A DNA stretch of 63,343 nt from an uncultured Bacteroides sp. Its GTDB lineage: Bacteria > Bacteroidota > Bacteroidia > Bacteroidales > Bacteroidaceae. The notes beneath the pieces were generated by a model. It saw nothing but the letters and a program-made list of their open reading frames with translations, did not search any database and was not told where the DNA came from. The number at the start of each line of letters is the position of its first letter. Position 1 is the stretch's first letter. The translations under genes were made by a program, and so were the position numbers. Of the stretch, positions 1-8,840 are shown piece by piece. Location: NCBI GenBank assembly GCA_900542985.1, contig UQPQ01000012.1, positions 1 to 63,343 on the forward strand, given 5' to 3'.

Positions 1-2
1 AG

Positions 3-611
3 GATTACCAGAAACGTCTTTCCATCATCAGAAAGGTTCTTGTACAGGAAAAGGATTTGTTTGAAAGCAGGAAGGTCAGGGACCGTATTGTCAGCATTGA
101 CCGTCATTATGTACGCCCTATTGTAAGAGGCAAGGAAATAAAATCTGTCGAGTTCGGTGCAAAGGTAAACAACATACAGATAGACGGTATATCGTTCATC
201 GAACACCTCTCTTTCAAGGCTTTCAATGAAGGTATACGCCTGAAGGACTGCATCCGCATGCAGCAGAAGCTCATGAATGCAAGAGTAAGATGCATGGCTG
301 CCGATTCCATATACGCCAATAATGCAAACAGAAAGTTCTGTACAAAATATGGAATATCCACCTCCTTTGTACGCAAGGGAAGGGAGGCCAGGGATGAATC
401 CTTGAGAAAGGTTCTCAGAAGTGAACTCTCCAAAGAAAGGGCCACCCGGCTTGAAGGAAGCTTCGGCACTCAAAAGCAACATTACTCGCTCGCAAGGATA
501 AAGGCACGGAAGAGAAAGACGGAAATCCTATGGATTTTCTTCGGAATACATACAGCAAATGCCGTACTGATGATAGACAAGATCAGAAACAGAGCAGTCA
601 AAGCGGCATGA
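3..611 (+). CDS. IS transposase, C-terminal part (5' end outside window)
   Basis: Catalyses DNA strand transfer of its own insertion sequence. The frame is open from base 3 to a TGA at 609-611, giving 202 residues. A TTG at 57 could be mistaken for a start, but coding sequence clearly continues upstream of it. Visible DDE features are the second acidic residue in AADSIYANN and the final Glu in RLEGSFGTQKQHYSL, followed by the basic segment and the hydrophobic C-terminus usual for IS5/IS1182 transposases. The first catalytic Asp lies outside the window. The reading frame seen here is undamaged, so the copy may be active. IS1182 versus another IS5 subgroup cannot be settled by eye. Confidence 0.8.
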   Translation, partial: DYQKRLSIIRKVLVQEKDLFESRKVRDRIVSIDRHYVRPIVRGKEIKSVEFGAKVNNIQIDGISFIEHLSFKAFNEGIRLKDCIRMQQKLMNARVRCMAADSIYANNANRKFCTKYGISTSFVRKGREARDESLRKVLRSELSKERATRLEGSFGTQKQHYSLARIKARKRKTEILWIFFGIHTANAVLMIDKIRNRAVKAA

Positions 612-633
612 CATGATTTTACTGACAGAATCA

Positions 634-655
634 GAAGAGGTCATCAGACCTCTTC
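634..655 (+). terminator. Hairpin behind transposase
   Basis: A perfect 9-bp stem, GAAGAGGTC (634-642) with GACCTCTTC (647-655), around an ATCA loop. A weaker outer pairing ACATGA/TCATGT (611-616 with 663-668) brackets it. There is no T-run directly behind it, so it is either a weak terminator or a structural element of the IS end. Confidence 0.4.
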
Positions 656-714
656 CGGAACGTCATGTCCTGTTGAGTAAGAATATATGATAAATACAGA
701 AAAATGACAATAAA

Positions 715-759
715 AATGGCATATGAAGTGATGATACTTTGTCATCTTCATATGCCATT
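715..759. repeat. 14-bp perfect inverted repeat near the IS/GH92 junction
   Basis: AATGGCATATGAAG (715-728) is repeated in inverse at 746-759 with a 17-base loop that extends the pairing by a few more bases around a bulged T. It sits about 30 bases before the first recognisable GH92 codon. It could be a terminator (TATTTTC follows), part of the IS end, or a relic of an earlier insertion. Confidence 0.6.
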
Positions 760-788
760 GTATTTTCTAGGGACATTTACTGAATATC

Positions 789-2099
789 CCTCTTTATCAT
801 ACGATGATAAATCCATCTTTATATATGGATGTGGATGGTACTTATCGAGGTATAGACGGGAATATTCATCAAGTAAAAGATTTTACAAATTATACAGTAT
901 TTTCATTGTGGGATACTTTTCGTGCGCTTCATCCTTTGTTTAATATAATAGAAAGAAAGCGAAGCCGTGAAATGTTATTTTCATTATTAAATCATTATCA
1001 ACAAAGTGTGCACAAAGTTCTTCCTGTATGGTCTCATATGGGGAATGAAAACTGGTGTATGATTGGCTATCATGGGGTTTCTCTTTTATCCGATGGCATT
1101 GCGAAGGGTATTTCTTTGGACTCAAGATTAGCTTTAGAAGCAATGGAGAGTAGTTCCAATTTATTGTATTATGATGGCATTGCATCTTATAAAAAATTAG
1201 GTTATGTACCTTTGGATGAAAATCAAAGTGCTGCTTCTATTACTTTAGAGTATGCTTATGATGATTGGAATATTTATCAGTTAGCAGAAAAAATGGGAGA
1301 AGTATCTATAGCTGAAATTTATAAAAAGCGTGCCTTGAATTACCGTAATTTGTTCCATCCTAAATTGGAATATGTTTGTCCGCGTAAATCTGATGGAAGT
1401 TGGATGGATTCTTTTGATTTATATAAAACTCATGGACAAGGATTTATAGAGGGAAATTCCCAGAACTATTCTTTTTTTGTTCCTCATGATGTGAATGGAT
1501 TGATAAAATGTATGGGAGGAGATAAAAAATTTATAGAAAAATTAGATAATCTATTTACTCAGAAACTGTCTTCATCTGCTTATGAGCATACAGAGGATGT
1601 TACAGCAGAAGGAATAATAGGAGGTTATGTGCATGGAAATGAACCAAGCCACCATATTCCATATTTGTATATGTGGACATCTCAGCCTTGGAAAACAGCA
1701 GAACGCATTCATGAAATACGTTGTAAGATGTATAAAAATGCTATAAATGGCTTATGTGGTAATGATGACTGTGGACAGATGTCTGCTTGGTACGTGTTTT
1801 CATCAATGGGCTTTTATCCTGTTTGTCCAGGAACCGATCAATATGTATTGGGAACTCCTGCTGTGAAAGAAGTAGTTATTCATTTAGAGAATGGTAATGA
1901 CTTCTCTATTAAAGCAGATCATTTATCATCTAAGAATTTATATGTCAAGGAAGTTTTATTAAATGGAATCCCTTATCATAAAGCTTACTTAACTCATCAG
2001 GATATTATGAAAGGGGGAGAATTACGATTTATAATGAGTAATAAGCCTAATAAACAGGAATATGAAGTGAGTGGTAAACCTTATTCATTGAGTAATTAA
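789..2099 (+). pseudogene. GH92 alpha-mannosidase, 5'-truncated by IS insertion
   Basis: C-terminal part (about 437 codons) of a family GH92 exo-alpha-mannosidase, which normally has about 750 residues. Homology starts abruptly at LYHTMINPSLYMDVDG, a segment in the middle of GH92 proteins. The frame upstream reaches a stop at 768-770, so the N-terminal beta-sandwich domain and signal peptide are gone. The catalytic barrel motifs remain: FSLWDTFRALHP, HGNEPSHHIPYLY and NDDCGQMSAWYVFSSMG. An ATG at 804 opens 431 codons, but a product lacking the N-domain and a secretion signal is unlikely to be functional. GH20 follows after 13 bases, pointing to a former N-glycan-degrading pair. The region is visibly AT-richer than mutS. 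Confidence 0.85.
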
Positions 2100-2112
2100 A
2101 AACATTTGATAT

Positions 2113-3702
2113 ATGTGTAAGCAAGTAAAATATCTGATCATTATTTGTTTTGGTTTTTTGGGAGGTTTCTTGAAGGCAAGTCAAGTAGTACGTATTATTC
2201 CTGCTGTCCAACAAATGAAAGTAGATAATGGTAATTTTGTTTTGAATAAACATATTGCTATTTCTTACAAAGGAAATTTATCAAATGAACTTCTTTTATT
2301 ACAGACTTATTTTAAGGAGGATTTTAAAGTTTCTTCAAAAGTTGTAAAAAAAGATGGTGATATTGAGTTGGTTTTAGATACAACATTAAATATCTCTTCT
2401 AAAGAAGGGTATCAACTTAAAGTAAACAATCATAAAATACAAATAATGGCGATAGCACCAACTGGCATATTTTATGGTATTCAAACATTACGTCAGTTAG
2501 TTGTAGAAGAAAAGGGAAACTATGTTGTACCTGAAGTTTGTATACACGACTATCCTGCTTTTTCTTGGAGAGCTTTTATGTTGGATGAGGCTCGTGCTTT
2601 TAAAGGGAAAAAAGTAGTATTGGATTTACTAGATGAAATGGCAAGGCTAAAAATGAATATATTTCATTGGCATTTGACAGACGATCAAGGTTGGCGTATT
2701 GAAATAAAAAAGTATCCAAGATTAACAGAAGTAGCTTCTTGGCGTGATTCAACTCAAATAGGAGGTTATAGAGGTACTACATTTGATGGAAAGAGACATG
2801 GTGGGTATTATACTCAACAAGAGATAAAAGAGATTATTGATTATGCTGCTCAACGTCATATTTTAGTTGTTCCTGAGTTTGAAATGCCAGGGCATGAGAG
2901 TGCTGCTATAGCAGCTTATCCGTGGTTAGGTACTACAGGGATTCCTATCAAAGTTCCTTGTTCTTTTGGGGTACAGTATGAAGTTATGAATATTACCTCT
3001 CCACAAGTACAAGAATTTGTAGAAGATGTATTGGATGAGTTAATAGCTTTATTTCCCTCAAATATTATTCATATAGGTGGTGATGAGGTAAAATATGATC
3101 AGTGGAAAGCTTCAGATTCTGTGCAAGCATATATGAAGCAGAATGGTATTGCTACTCATGCTGATTTGCAAATACTCTTCACAAATAACATTTCTTATTT
3201 ATTGAAGCAGAAAGGGCGTAGAATGATGGGATGGAACGACATCATGGGTAATAAAATACATGAATATAATTTGTTGGAAGATGCCGTTGCTACACAAAAA
3301 TTAGCAGAGGGAACTATTGTGCAATTTTGGAAAGGAGATATTGATTTAATAGAGAAAACGGTCAGACAGGGATATGATATTGTTAATTCTTATCATTCAA
3401 AAACTTATTTAGATTATGATTATAAGAAAATATCTTTGAATCAAGCTTATAACTTTAATCCAATACCTGAAGGTCTTCCTCGTGAATATGAAAAAAAGAT
3501 ACTTGGATTAGGATGTCAAATGTGGGGAGAGGAGATTATGCAAAATGAGCGAATGTATCATTTAATTTTTCCTCGTATAGCTGCTTATGCAGAAACAGGT
3601 TGGACTTTACCTGATAAAAAAGATTATACGGCTTTCCTAAAATCATTAAATAGATTGATTAAAATATGGAATTTAAAAGGAATTTGGGTTGAAGCTGAAT
3701 GA
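2113..3702 (+). CDS. Beta-N-acetylhexosaminidase, GH20
   Basis: 529 residues. Removes terminal beta-linked GlcNAc/GalNAc by substrate-assisted catalysis, in the periplasm or at the cell surface. A signal peptide covers about residues 1-23 (hydrophobic IIICFGFLGGFL). A GH20b-like N-domain follows, then the TIM barrel with HWHLTDDQGWRIEIKKYP and the catalytic Asp324-Glu325 pair in HIGGDEVKYD. No C-terminal carbohydrate-binding domain is visible, so this is the compact form of the family. It follows the broken GH92 gene by 13 bases and probably shared its promoter. With the IS in place, expression depends on read-through or a new promoter. Codons are AT-rich. Confidence 0.93.
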   Translation: MCKQVKYLIIICFGFLGGFLKASQVVRIIPAVQQMKVDNGNFVLNKHIAISYKGNLSNELLLLQTYFKEDFKVSSKVVKKDGDIELVLDTTLNISSKEGYQLKVNNHKIQIMAIAPTGIFYGIQTLRQLVVEEKGNYVVPEVCIHDYPAFSWRAFMLDEARAFKGKKVVLDLLDEMARLKMNIFHWHLTDDQGWRIEIKKYPRLTEVASWRDSTQIGGYRGTTFDGKRHGGYYTQQEIKEIIDYAAQRHILVVPEFEMPGHESAAIAAYPWLGTTGIPIKVPCSFGVQYEVMNITSPQVQEFVEDVLDELIALFPSNIIHIGGDEVKYDQWKASDSVQAYMKQNGIATHADLQILFTNNISYLLKQKGRRMMGWNDIMGNKIHEYNLLEDAVATQKLAEGTIVQFWKGDIDLIEKTVRQGYDIVNSYHSKTYLDYDYKKISLNQAYNFNPIPEGLPREYEKKILGLGCQMWGEEIMQNERMYHLIFPRIAAYAETGWTLPDKKDYTAFLKSLNRLIKIWNLKGIWVEAE

Positions 3703-3703
3703 T

Positions 3704-3751
3704 AAAGAAAATCGTCAAGGGAAGAATTATTTCCCCTTGACGATTTTCTTT
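3704..3751. terminator. Bidirectional terminator between GH20 and mutS
   Basis: An 18-bp perfect stem (3704-3721 with 3734-3751) starting AAAGAAAATCGTCAAGGG, with A/T-rich outer ends that give a T-tract in both directions. It overlaps the last codons of mutS and starts directly behind the GH20 stop codon, so it serves both convergent genes. Confidence 0.85.
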
Positions 3752-6354
3752 ATATCATTCAGTTTATTCAGTGCTTCGAGTGGTGTCAGATTATTTACAT
3801 CCAAATGGAGTATCTCGTCGCGTATCTGACAGAGTACCGGGTCGTCCAATTGGAAGAAGCTAAGCTGTACCCCGTCGGAATGTGTCTTTTTTACTTCCAT
3901 TTTCGGCTTGCCTGACTGTATTCCTTCCTGACGGTTCTCTGTTTCAAGCTGGTGAAGAATTTCATCGGCACGTTTGACAATCGATTTTGGCATTCCGGCC
4001 ATTTTGGCTACATGGATACCAAAAGAATGCTCGCTACCTCCTCTTTCCAACTTACGTAAGAAAATTACTCTGTTGTCTACCTCCTTGACAGATACGTTGT
4101 AGTTTTTGATACGCTTGAAACTTTGCTCCATATCGTTCAACTCGTGATAGTGAGTAGCAAAAAGTGTACGGGCACGTGCTTTCTTATGCTCGTGTATATG
4201 CTCTACGATGGCCCAGGCGATGGAAATACCGTCGTAAGTAGAGGTACCGCGACCCAATTCGTCGAAAAGCACCAGACTACGTGGCGACAGATTGTTGAGA
4301 ATATCCGCAGCTTCGTTCATCTCTACCATGAAAGTAGACTCTCCCACCGAGATATTGTCGCTGGCCCCTACACGGGTGAAGATTTTGTCGACCAGTCCGA
4401 TGTGAGCACTTTCCGCAGGAACAAAGCAGCCAATCTGTGCCATTAATGTAATCAGGGCCGTCTGTCGGAGTAAAGCCGATTTACCGGCCATATTCGGACC
4501 CGTAATAATGATTATCTGCTGCTCTTCTGTGTCAAGATATACATCGTTGGCAATGTATTTCTCTCCTAAAGGCAATTGTTTCTCGATTACCGGATGTCTT
4601 CCTTGATGAATATCCAATATATCGTCATCGGCTACTACCGGACGGATATATTTGTTAGCTTTTGCCACACTGGCAAACGAAAGCAGACAGTCCAACCGTG
4701 CTATCTGATTAGCATTAATCTGGATGGCTGGAACAAACTCGGCCAATGCCATGACCAGATCTGTATAGAGGCGGTTTTCAAGGATTAGTATTTTATCTTC
4801 CGCTCCTAATATTTTTTCTTCGTACTCCTTCAGTTCCTGGGTAATGTAACGCTCGGCATTCACCAAAGTCTGCTTACGAATCCATTCTGCAGGGACCTTG
4901 TCTTTATGAGTGTTACGTACCTCTATGTAATAACCGAATACATTGTTGTACGCTATTTTCAAGCTGGGAATACCTGTCTGTTCTATTTCCCGTTGCTGTA
5001 TCTGAAGCAAATAGTCCTTTCCGGAATAAGAGATGCGGCGCAATTCGTCCAACTCCTCGTCTACTCCGTCTGCAATAACGCCTCCTTTGTTAATCAGTAA
5101 AGGCGGATCGTTCTTTATTTCTTTGGCAATCCGGTCGCGGATGGAAGTACACAGATTCAGATGCTCTCCAATGCGACGAAGGCTTTCGTTATCCGCATTC
5201 AGACAGGCATTTTTTATCGGCTCTATGGCTTGGAGTGCAATCTTAAGCTGTACCACTTCACGTGGAGAAATACGTCCTACTGCGGCTTTCGAAATGATAC
5301 GTTCCAAGTCGCCTATCAGATGCATTTTTTCTTCAATAAAATCCTTGAACTCCGGTTCGCGGAAGAAATATTCTACCACATCCAACCGTTCGTTGATAGG
5401 TTTTACATCTTTCAGGGGGAATACAATCCATCGTTTCAGCATACGTGCTCCCATAGGGCTGATGGTATGGTCGATGACATCGAGCAAGCTCGTACCTCCT
5501 TCGTTCATACTTCCAATCAGTTCCAGACTGCGTACTGTAAACTTATCCAGACGTACATAAGAATCTTCTTCTATTCTGGAAAGTGAAGTGATATGTCCTA
5601 TCTGGTAATGCTGTGTCATATCCAGATACTGGAGAATTGCTCCCGAAGCGATGATACCGTTTTTCAACTGTTCTACTCCAAATCCCTTCAGATTCTTGGT
5701 TTCGAAGTGCTTCAACAGTTTTTCGCGGGCGGAAGTTTCTGTAAAAATCCAGTCATCCAGTTCGAATGTGAAGAATTTGTTGCCGAAATTTCCTTCGAAC
5801 ATTGGTTTTTTACCCCGTTCGAACAAAACCTCTTTCGGGCCGAAATTATTCAGAAGTTTGTCTATATAATCAGTAGGACCTTCGGCTGTCATGAACTCTC
5901 CGGTGGAGATATCAAGAAATGCTACTCCACATGCGGTTTTTCCGAAGTGTACAGCTGCAAGGAAGTTGTTCTCCTTGTACGACAAGACATTGTCGCTGAT
6001 GGCTACTCCCGGTGTAACCAGTTCGGTAATACCTCTTTTCACCAGTTTCTTGGTGGTTTTCGGATCTTCCAGCTGGTCGCAGATGGCTACTCTTCTTCCG
6101 GCACGAATCAGTTTGGGTAAATATGTATCGAGTGCATGATGTGGAAATCCTGCCATTTCCACTGTTTTGCTTTGTCCGTTGGCACGTTTAGTCAGTGTGA
6201 TTCCTAAGATATCGGCAGCTGCCACAGCATCTTCCGAGTAAGTTTCGTAAAAGTCACCACACCGGAACAACATGATTGCATCCGGATGCTTGGCTTTCAG
6301 GTCGAAGTATTGTTTCATCATAGGAGTCAATACAACATCAGTATCTTTTGCCAC
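3727..6354 (-). CDS. mutS: DNA mismatch repair protein MutS
   Basis: Recognises mispaired and looped-out bases and, with MutL, starts mismatch repair. 875 residues, normal length for MutS1. The N-terminal mismatch-binding domain has the Phe-x-Glu motif in [13 protein letters not shown]. Connector, lever and clamp domains follow. The C-terminal ATPase has Walker A GPNMAGKS (residues 619-626) and Walker [17 protein letters not shown], with a helix-turn-helix tail. The longest frame opens at a TTG (6360), but GTG at 6354 is preferred: AGGA lies seven bases before GTG and only one base before TTG, and the product [16 protein letters not shown] fits the family start. Transcribed from a -7 box at 6407-6400. 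Confidence 0.96.
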   Translation of the reverse strand: MAKDTDVVLTPMMKQYFDLKAKHPDAIMLFRCGDFYETYSEDAVAAADILGITLTKRANGQSKTVEMAGFPHHALDTYLPKLIRAGRRVAICDQLEDPKTTKKLVKRGITELVTPGVAISDNVLSYKENNFLAAVHFGKTACGVAFLDISTGEFMTAEGPTDYIDKLLNNFGPKEVLFERGKKPMFEGNFGNKFFTFELDDWIFTETSAREKLLKHFETKNLKGFGVEQLKNGIIASGAILQYLDMTQHYQIGHITSLSRIEEDSYVRLDKFTVRSLELIGSMNEGGTSLLDVIDHTISPMGARMLKRWIVFPLKDVKPINERLDVVEYFFREPEFKDFIEEKMHLIGDLERIISKAAVGRISPREVVQLKIALQAIEPIKNACLNADNESLRRIGEHLNLCTSIRDRIAKEIKNDPPLLINKGGVIADGVDEELDELRRISYSGKDYLLQIQQREIEQTGIPSLKIAYNNVFGYYIEVRNTHKDKVPAEWIRKQTLVNAERYITQELKEYEEKILGAEDKILILENRLYTDLVMALAEFVPAIQINANQIARLDCLLSFASVAKANKYIRPVVADDDILDIHQGRHPVIEKQLPLGEKYIANDVYLDTEEQQIIIITGPNMAGKSALLRQTALITLMAQIGCFVPAESAHIGLVDKIFTRVGASDNISVGESTFMVEMNEAADILNNLSPRSLVLFDELGRGTSTYDGISIAWAIVEHIHEHKKARARTLFATHYHELNDMEQSFKRIKNYNVSVKEVDNRVIFLRKLERGGSEHSFGIHVAKMAGMPKSIVKRADEILHQLETENRQEGIQSGKPKMEVKKTHSDGVQLSFFQLDDPVLCQIRDEILHLDVNNLTPLEALNKLNDIKKIVKGK

Positions 6355-6399
6355 AGTCAAGTCCTTTCTTTTTTTGATTATACCTTTCTATTTACAAGG

Positions 6400-6407
6400 C
6401 AAAGATA
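6400..6407 (-). promoter_or_regulatory. -7 box for mutS
   Basis: Minus strand TATCTTTG matches the Bacteroides TAnnTTTG -7 element. It lies about 46 bases before the mutS GTG. No convincing -33 TTTG was found. It is 13 bases from the divergent box at 6420, so the two promoters share their upstream DNA. Confidence 0.6.
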
Positions 6408-6419
6408 CGTTATTTTTCT

Positions 6420-6427
6420 TACTTTTG
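6420..6427 (+). promoter_or_regulatory. -7 box for flavin reductase-like gene
   Basis: TACTTTTG matches TAnnTTTG, 31 bases before the ATG at 6459. The -33 element is unclear. Confidence 0.55.
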
Positions 6428-6458
6428 TAAGTTAGTTTTTATCACAAATACTGAAGAT

Positions 6459-6977
6459 ATGAAAGAAATAAAAGCAACGGAACTGACAGATAATCTGTTT
6501 CAGACAATAGGAAAAGAGTGGATGCTGGTTACAGCCGGAACACCAGAGAAGTTTAATACCATGACAGCAAGCTGGGGTGGTACAGGATGGTTATGGAACA
6601 AGCCGGTAGCTTTTGTTTTTATCCGTCCGGAGCGTTATACTTATGAATTTATAGAACAGCAGGATACGCTGACTTTGTCCTTCTTGGGAGAAGAACACAA
6701 AGATATTCACAAGGTTTGTGGATTTCAGTCGGGAAGAAATGTGGATAAGGTAGCAGCAACCGGATTGAAACCTTATATTACAGAAGAAGGCAATGTAACA
6801 TTCGAACAGGCTCGTCTTGTCTTTGAATGTAAAAAGCTGTATGCCGATATGATTAAGCCTGAACTGTTTTTCGATAAGGAACTGATAGATCGCTGGTATG
6901 GTGAAGGACATGGTAATTTCCATAAAATGTATGTAGTGGAAATTACTCATGTATGGGTTGATGAGAATGTAAAGTAA
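6459..6977 (+). CDS. Flavin reductase family protein (FMN-binding split barrel)
   Basis: 172 residues. The sequence NTMTASWGGTGWLWNKPVAFVFIRPERYT and the later LTLSFLGEE and SGRNVDK stretches are typical of the flavin-reductase-like/NitroFMN split-barrel family, which binds FMN and reduces flavins or small substrates with NAD(P)H. No signal peptide, so cytoplasmic. The substrate is unknown. It is transcribed alone, divergently from mutS, with a GC-rich hairpin region downstream. Confidence 0.8.
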   Translation: MKEIKATELTDNLFQTIGKEWMLVTAGTPEKFNTMTASWGGTGWLWNKPVAFVFIRPERYTYEFIEQQDTLTLSFLGEEHKDIHKVCGFQSGRNVDKVAATGLKPYITEEGNVTFEQARLVFECKKLYADMIKPELFFDKELIDRWYGEGHGNFHKMYVVEITHVWVDENVK

Positions 6978-7072
6978 TCTGCTTATAGAAAGAAAAAGAG
7001 GTATGTTTTTGGAGTAAAAGCCTTTGTCTGCTCCAGTAAAAATTGTTTGTTATACTTGTCTTTTTCTATAAT

Positions 7073-7152
7073 CGACGACGTCGGATGTACAATCGTCGTC
7101 GTTGGTTTTGTAATCCGCGTCGCTGGCCGTACAGCCGACGGCGCGGATTACA
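7073..7152. repeat. Two adjacent GC-rich hairpins of similar design
   Basis: Hairpin 1 pairs CGACGACG (7073-7080) with CGTCGTCG (7094-7101). Hairpin 2 pairs TGTAATCCGCG (7109-7119) with CGCGGATTACA (7142-7152), with further GTCG-CTG/CAG-CGAC pairing inside. Both have GTACA in or near the loop and both are rich in CGTCG, so they may be diverged copies of one unit. They fill the gap between two convergent genes and are far more GC-rich than the neighbouring bases. There is no coding potential. Confidence 0.65.
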
Positions 7153-7249
7153 CTTTGTTGCTTATGGCAGCAGATGAAGCTACAGCTATCTGCTCTTCTT
7201 TATTTTGCATACAAGTAGATTGCAATTTATTTCTCTTCTTGTATGGCAT

Positions 7250-7280
7250 AAAAAAAGCCGACTTCATATCCGAAGCCGGC
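7250..7280 (-). terminator. Terminator of the first susC/susD operon
   Basis: Minus strand GCCGGCTTC (7280-7272), six-base loop, GAAGTCGGC (7265-7257) with one G-T pair, then seven T residues. It is a textbook intrinsic terminator 46 bases behind the susD stop codon. Confidence 0.85.
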
Positions 7281-7326
7281 CCTGAATGAAAACTTTATTA
7301 TACAGTCATCACCTTTCAACAATATC

Positions 7327-8817
7327 TTATCGTGGATTCTGCTGCATATTAGGGTTTGCATCTATTTCCGTTTGTGGAATAGGTAATGCCAGACGCAAAT
7401 CGTTGGGAGCAATACTGTTGGCTTGTGCATCCTTGATTGTGTTCAGATGCCATCCGCCTTCCCGCTTGATGGTCAGTTTATTTCGGGTATAGTCGTAAAG
7501 AGCCAACCCCTCTCCTACCAGTTCTTTGCGTCGTTCTTTCAAGATTCTTTCCAATGTAAATTCTGCTGCTTCTACAGTCTTTGCCGGATTGGTGCGACGG
7601 CTTACGATTTCGTTAAGATACTCTCTGCCTTTGGAGGATTTATCTCCACCCAGCTTGAAACCTGCTTCTGCTGCATTCAGATAGATTTCGGATAAGCGTA
7701 CAATACAGAGGTTATTGTCTCTTGGGTCGCCGCTTTTTCCCGGGTATTTAGTCAGATAGACTTTTTCCGAACGGGCAGCTTCAGGAAGACCTTCATTGTT
7801 GGAAATGACGGAAGCTTGTGTCAGACAGTGCCGGATGTCATTCGGATCTTCGTTCAGTAAATCCAGATAAGCTTTTGTCAGTATCAGATTGTTCCAGTCT
7901 ACTTTGGCTTCGTTGGCATACACCATGGGAGCACCTTCTCCTCCCGATCCGCCGGAAGGTTCTGTGAGTGAAAAATAAAATTCGAATAATGATTCCGACT
8001 GGAAGTCTTTGCCCCATACATTAGGATACTCTTCGTACGAGTATAGTTGATAAAGTTGTTTGCTGTTTTCAATAACATCGGTAGCAGCTGTATAAGCGGA
8101 TTCGTTATCTCCTTTATTCAGATATACTCTGGAGAGCAGACCTTGTACGGCCCAGTAATTTAAGAATCCGTCTGCTTTTTCTGTGCTCAATCCGGACAAT
8201 GAGTTGCTGAGGTCTTCAATCACTTGTTTATAACATTCTGCTACTGTATTCCGCTTTGGCTGATGAGTCTGGTCGGTGATAGTCGTTTCGATAGGTACTC
8301 CAAGCGAAGCGCCGTTATCGTAACTGTAAGGCATACCGAAAAGACGTGTCAGGTCGTATAAAGCCAGTCCGCGCATGGCCAATGCTTCCGATTTGATACG
8401 GTTTAACGATTGGGTATCACTGGTCTTTACATTTCCCTGTTCGATATAATACAATAGATTATTGGTCTGGCGTATTACTTTGTAAGCCTGATTCCATACC
8501 AGGGTAATGTTGAAGTTATCACTTGCCAGTACATTGTATTCATAATAAGGAGATACACGTCGTCCGGCTCCTTTGCTTTCGCGGGCCTGTACATCTTCTG
8601 CCCTGCAATCTCCATAATACAGGTAGTTATCCCCATAGTAGCTGTGGGCAGAAGCCAGACGATAAATTCCGTTTAAGGCACTTTGTGCATCCTCCAATGT
8701 CCGGATAGCCTCCGGAGTTTGGATAGAAGTCGACGGGTCTAAGTCGAGCCAACTCTCGGAGCAAGAGGAACTTCCGAGAGTCATCAGAATGAGTATATAA
8801 GTATAAAATTTTTTCAT
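7327..8817 (-). CDS. SusD/RagB family nutrient-binding lipoprotein
   Basis: 496 residues. Surface glycan-binding lipoprotein that acts as the lid of the SusC channel. A lipoprotein signal of about 20 residues ends LGSSSC, with Cys20 as lipid anchor. The N-terminal LDLDPSTSIQTPEAIRTLEDA, the TPR-like core (QTNNLLYYI, RGLALYDLTRLFG) and the C-terminal IRLSEIYLNAAEA and RRKELVGEGLALYDYTR are standard SusD motifs. It follows the SusC gene by 23 bases in one operon. No glycosidase, sulfatase or regulator lies in the same operon, so the substrate cannot be inferred. Confidence 0.93.
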   Translation of the reverse strand: MKKFYTYILILMTLGSSSCSESWLDLDPSTSIQTPEAIRTLEDAQSALNGIYRLASAHSYYGDNYLYYGDCRAEDVQARESKGAGRRVSPYYEYNVLASDNFNITLVWNQAYKVIRQTNNLLYYIEQGNVKTSDTQSLNRIKSEALAMRGLALYDLTRLFGMPYSYDNGASLGVPIETTITDQTHQPKRNTVAECYKQVIEDLSNSLSGLSTEKADGFLNYWAVQGLLSRVYLNKGDNESAYTAATDVIENSKQLYQLYSYEEYPNVWGKDFQSESLFEFYFSLTEPSGGSGGEGAPMVYANEAKVDWNNLILTKAYLDLLNEDPNDIRHCLTQASVISNNEGLPEAARSEKVYLTKYPGKSGDPRDNNLCIVRLSEIYLNAAEAGFKLGGDKSSKGREYLNEIVSRRTNPAKTVEAAEFTLERILKERRKELVGEGLALYDYTRNKLTIKREGGWHLNTIKDAQANSIAPNDLRLALPIPQTEIDANPNMQQNPR

Positions 8818-8840
8818 AACATTCAGTATTAAAATAGAGT

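Larger units (their letters stand above)
1..785 (+). mobile_element. Right-hand part of an IS element (IS5/IS1182-like)
   Basis: Holds the 3' part of a DDE transposase gene, a short hairpin behind it and a long inverted repeat. The left end lies outside the window. The right boundary is inferred: after the stop codon at 768-770 the reading frame becomes recognisable GH92 sequence from about 786-792, so the element or its flanking debris must end between about 760 and 790. No target-site duplication can be checked without the other end. Family assignment is from the look of the transposase only. Confidence 0.7.

Noticed and set aside
107..469. 120-codon minus-strand frame inside the transposase gene
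   Set aside because: Antisense to clear transposase coding sequence; its residues are a by-product of the codons on the other strand.
704..943. 79-codon frame covering the IS/GH92 junction
   Set aside because: Out of frame with the GH92 remnant and spans the inverted repeat; no family resemblance.
5033..6139. Several plus-strand frames of 140-175 codons inside mutS
   Set aside because: All are antisense shadows of mutS codons without motifs or promoters.
7047..7289. 80-codon frame across the GC-rich hairpins
   Set aside because: It runs through both inverted repeats and the susD terminator, has no promoter or plausible start context, and its composition follows the repeats.
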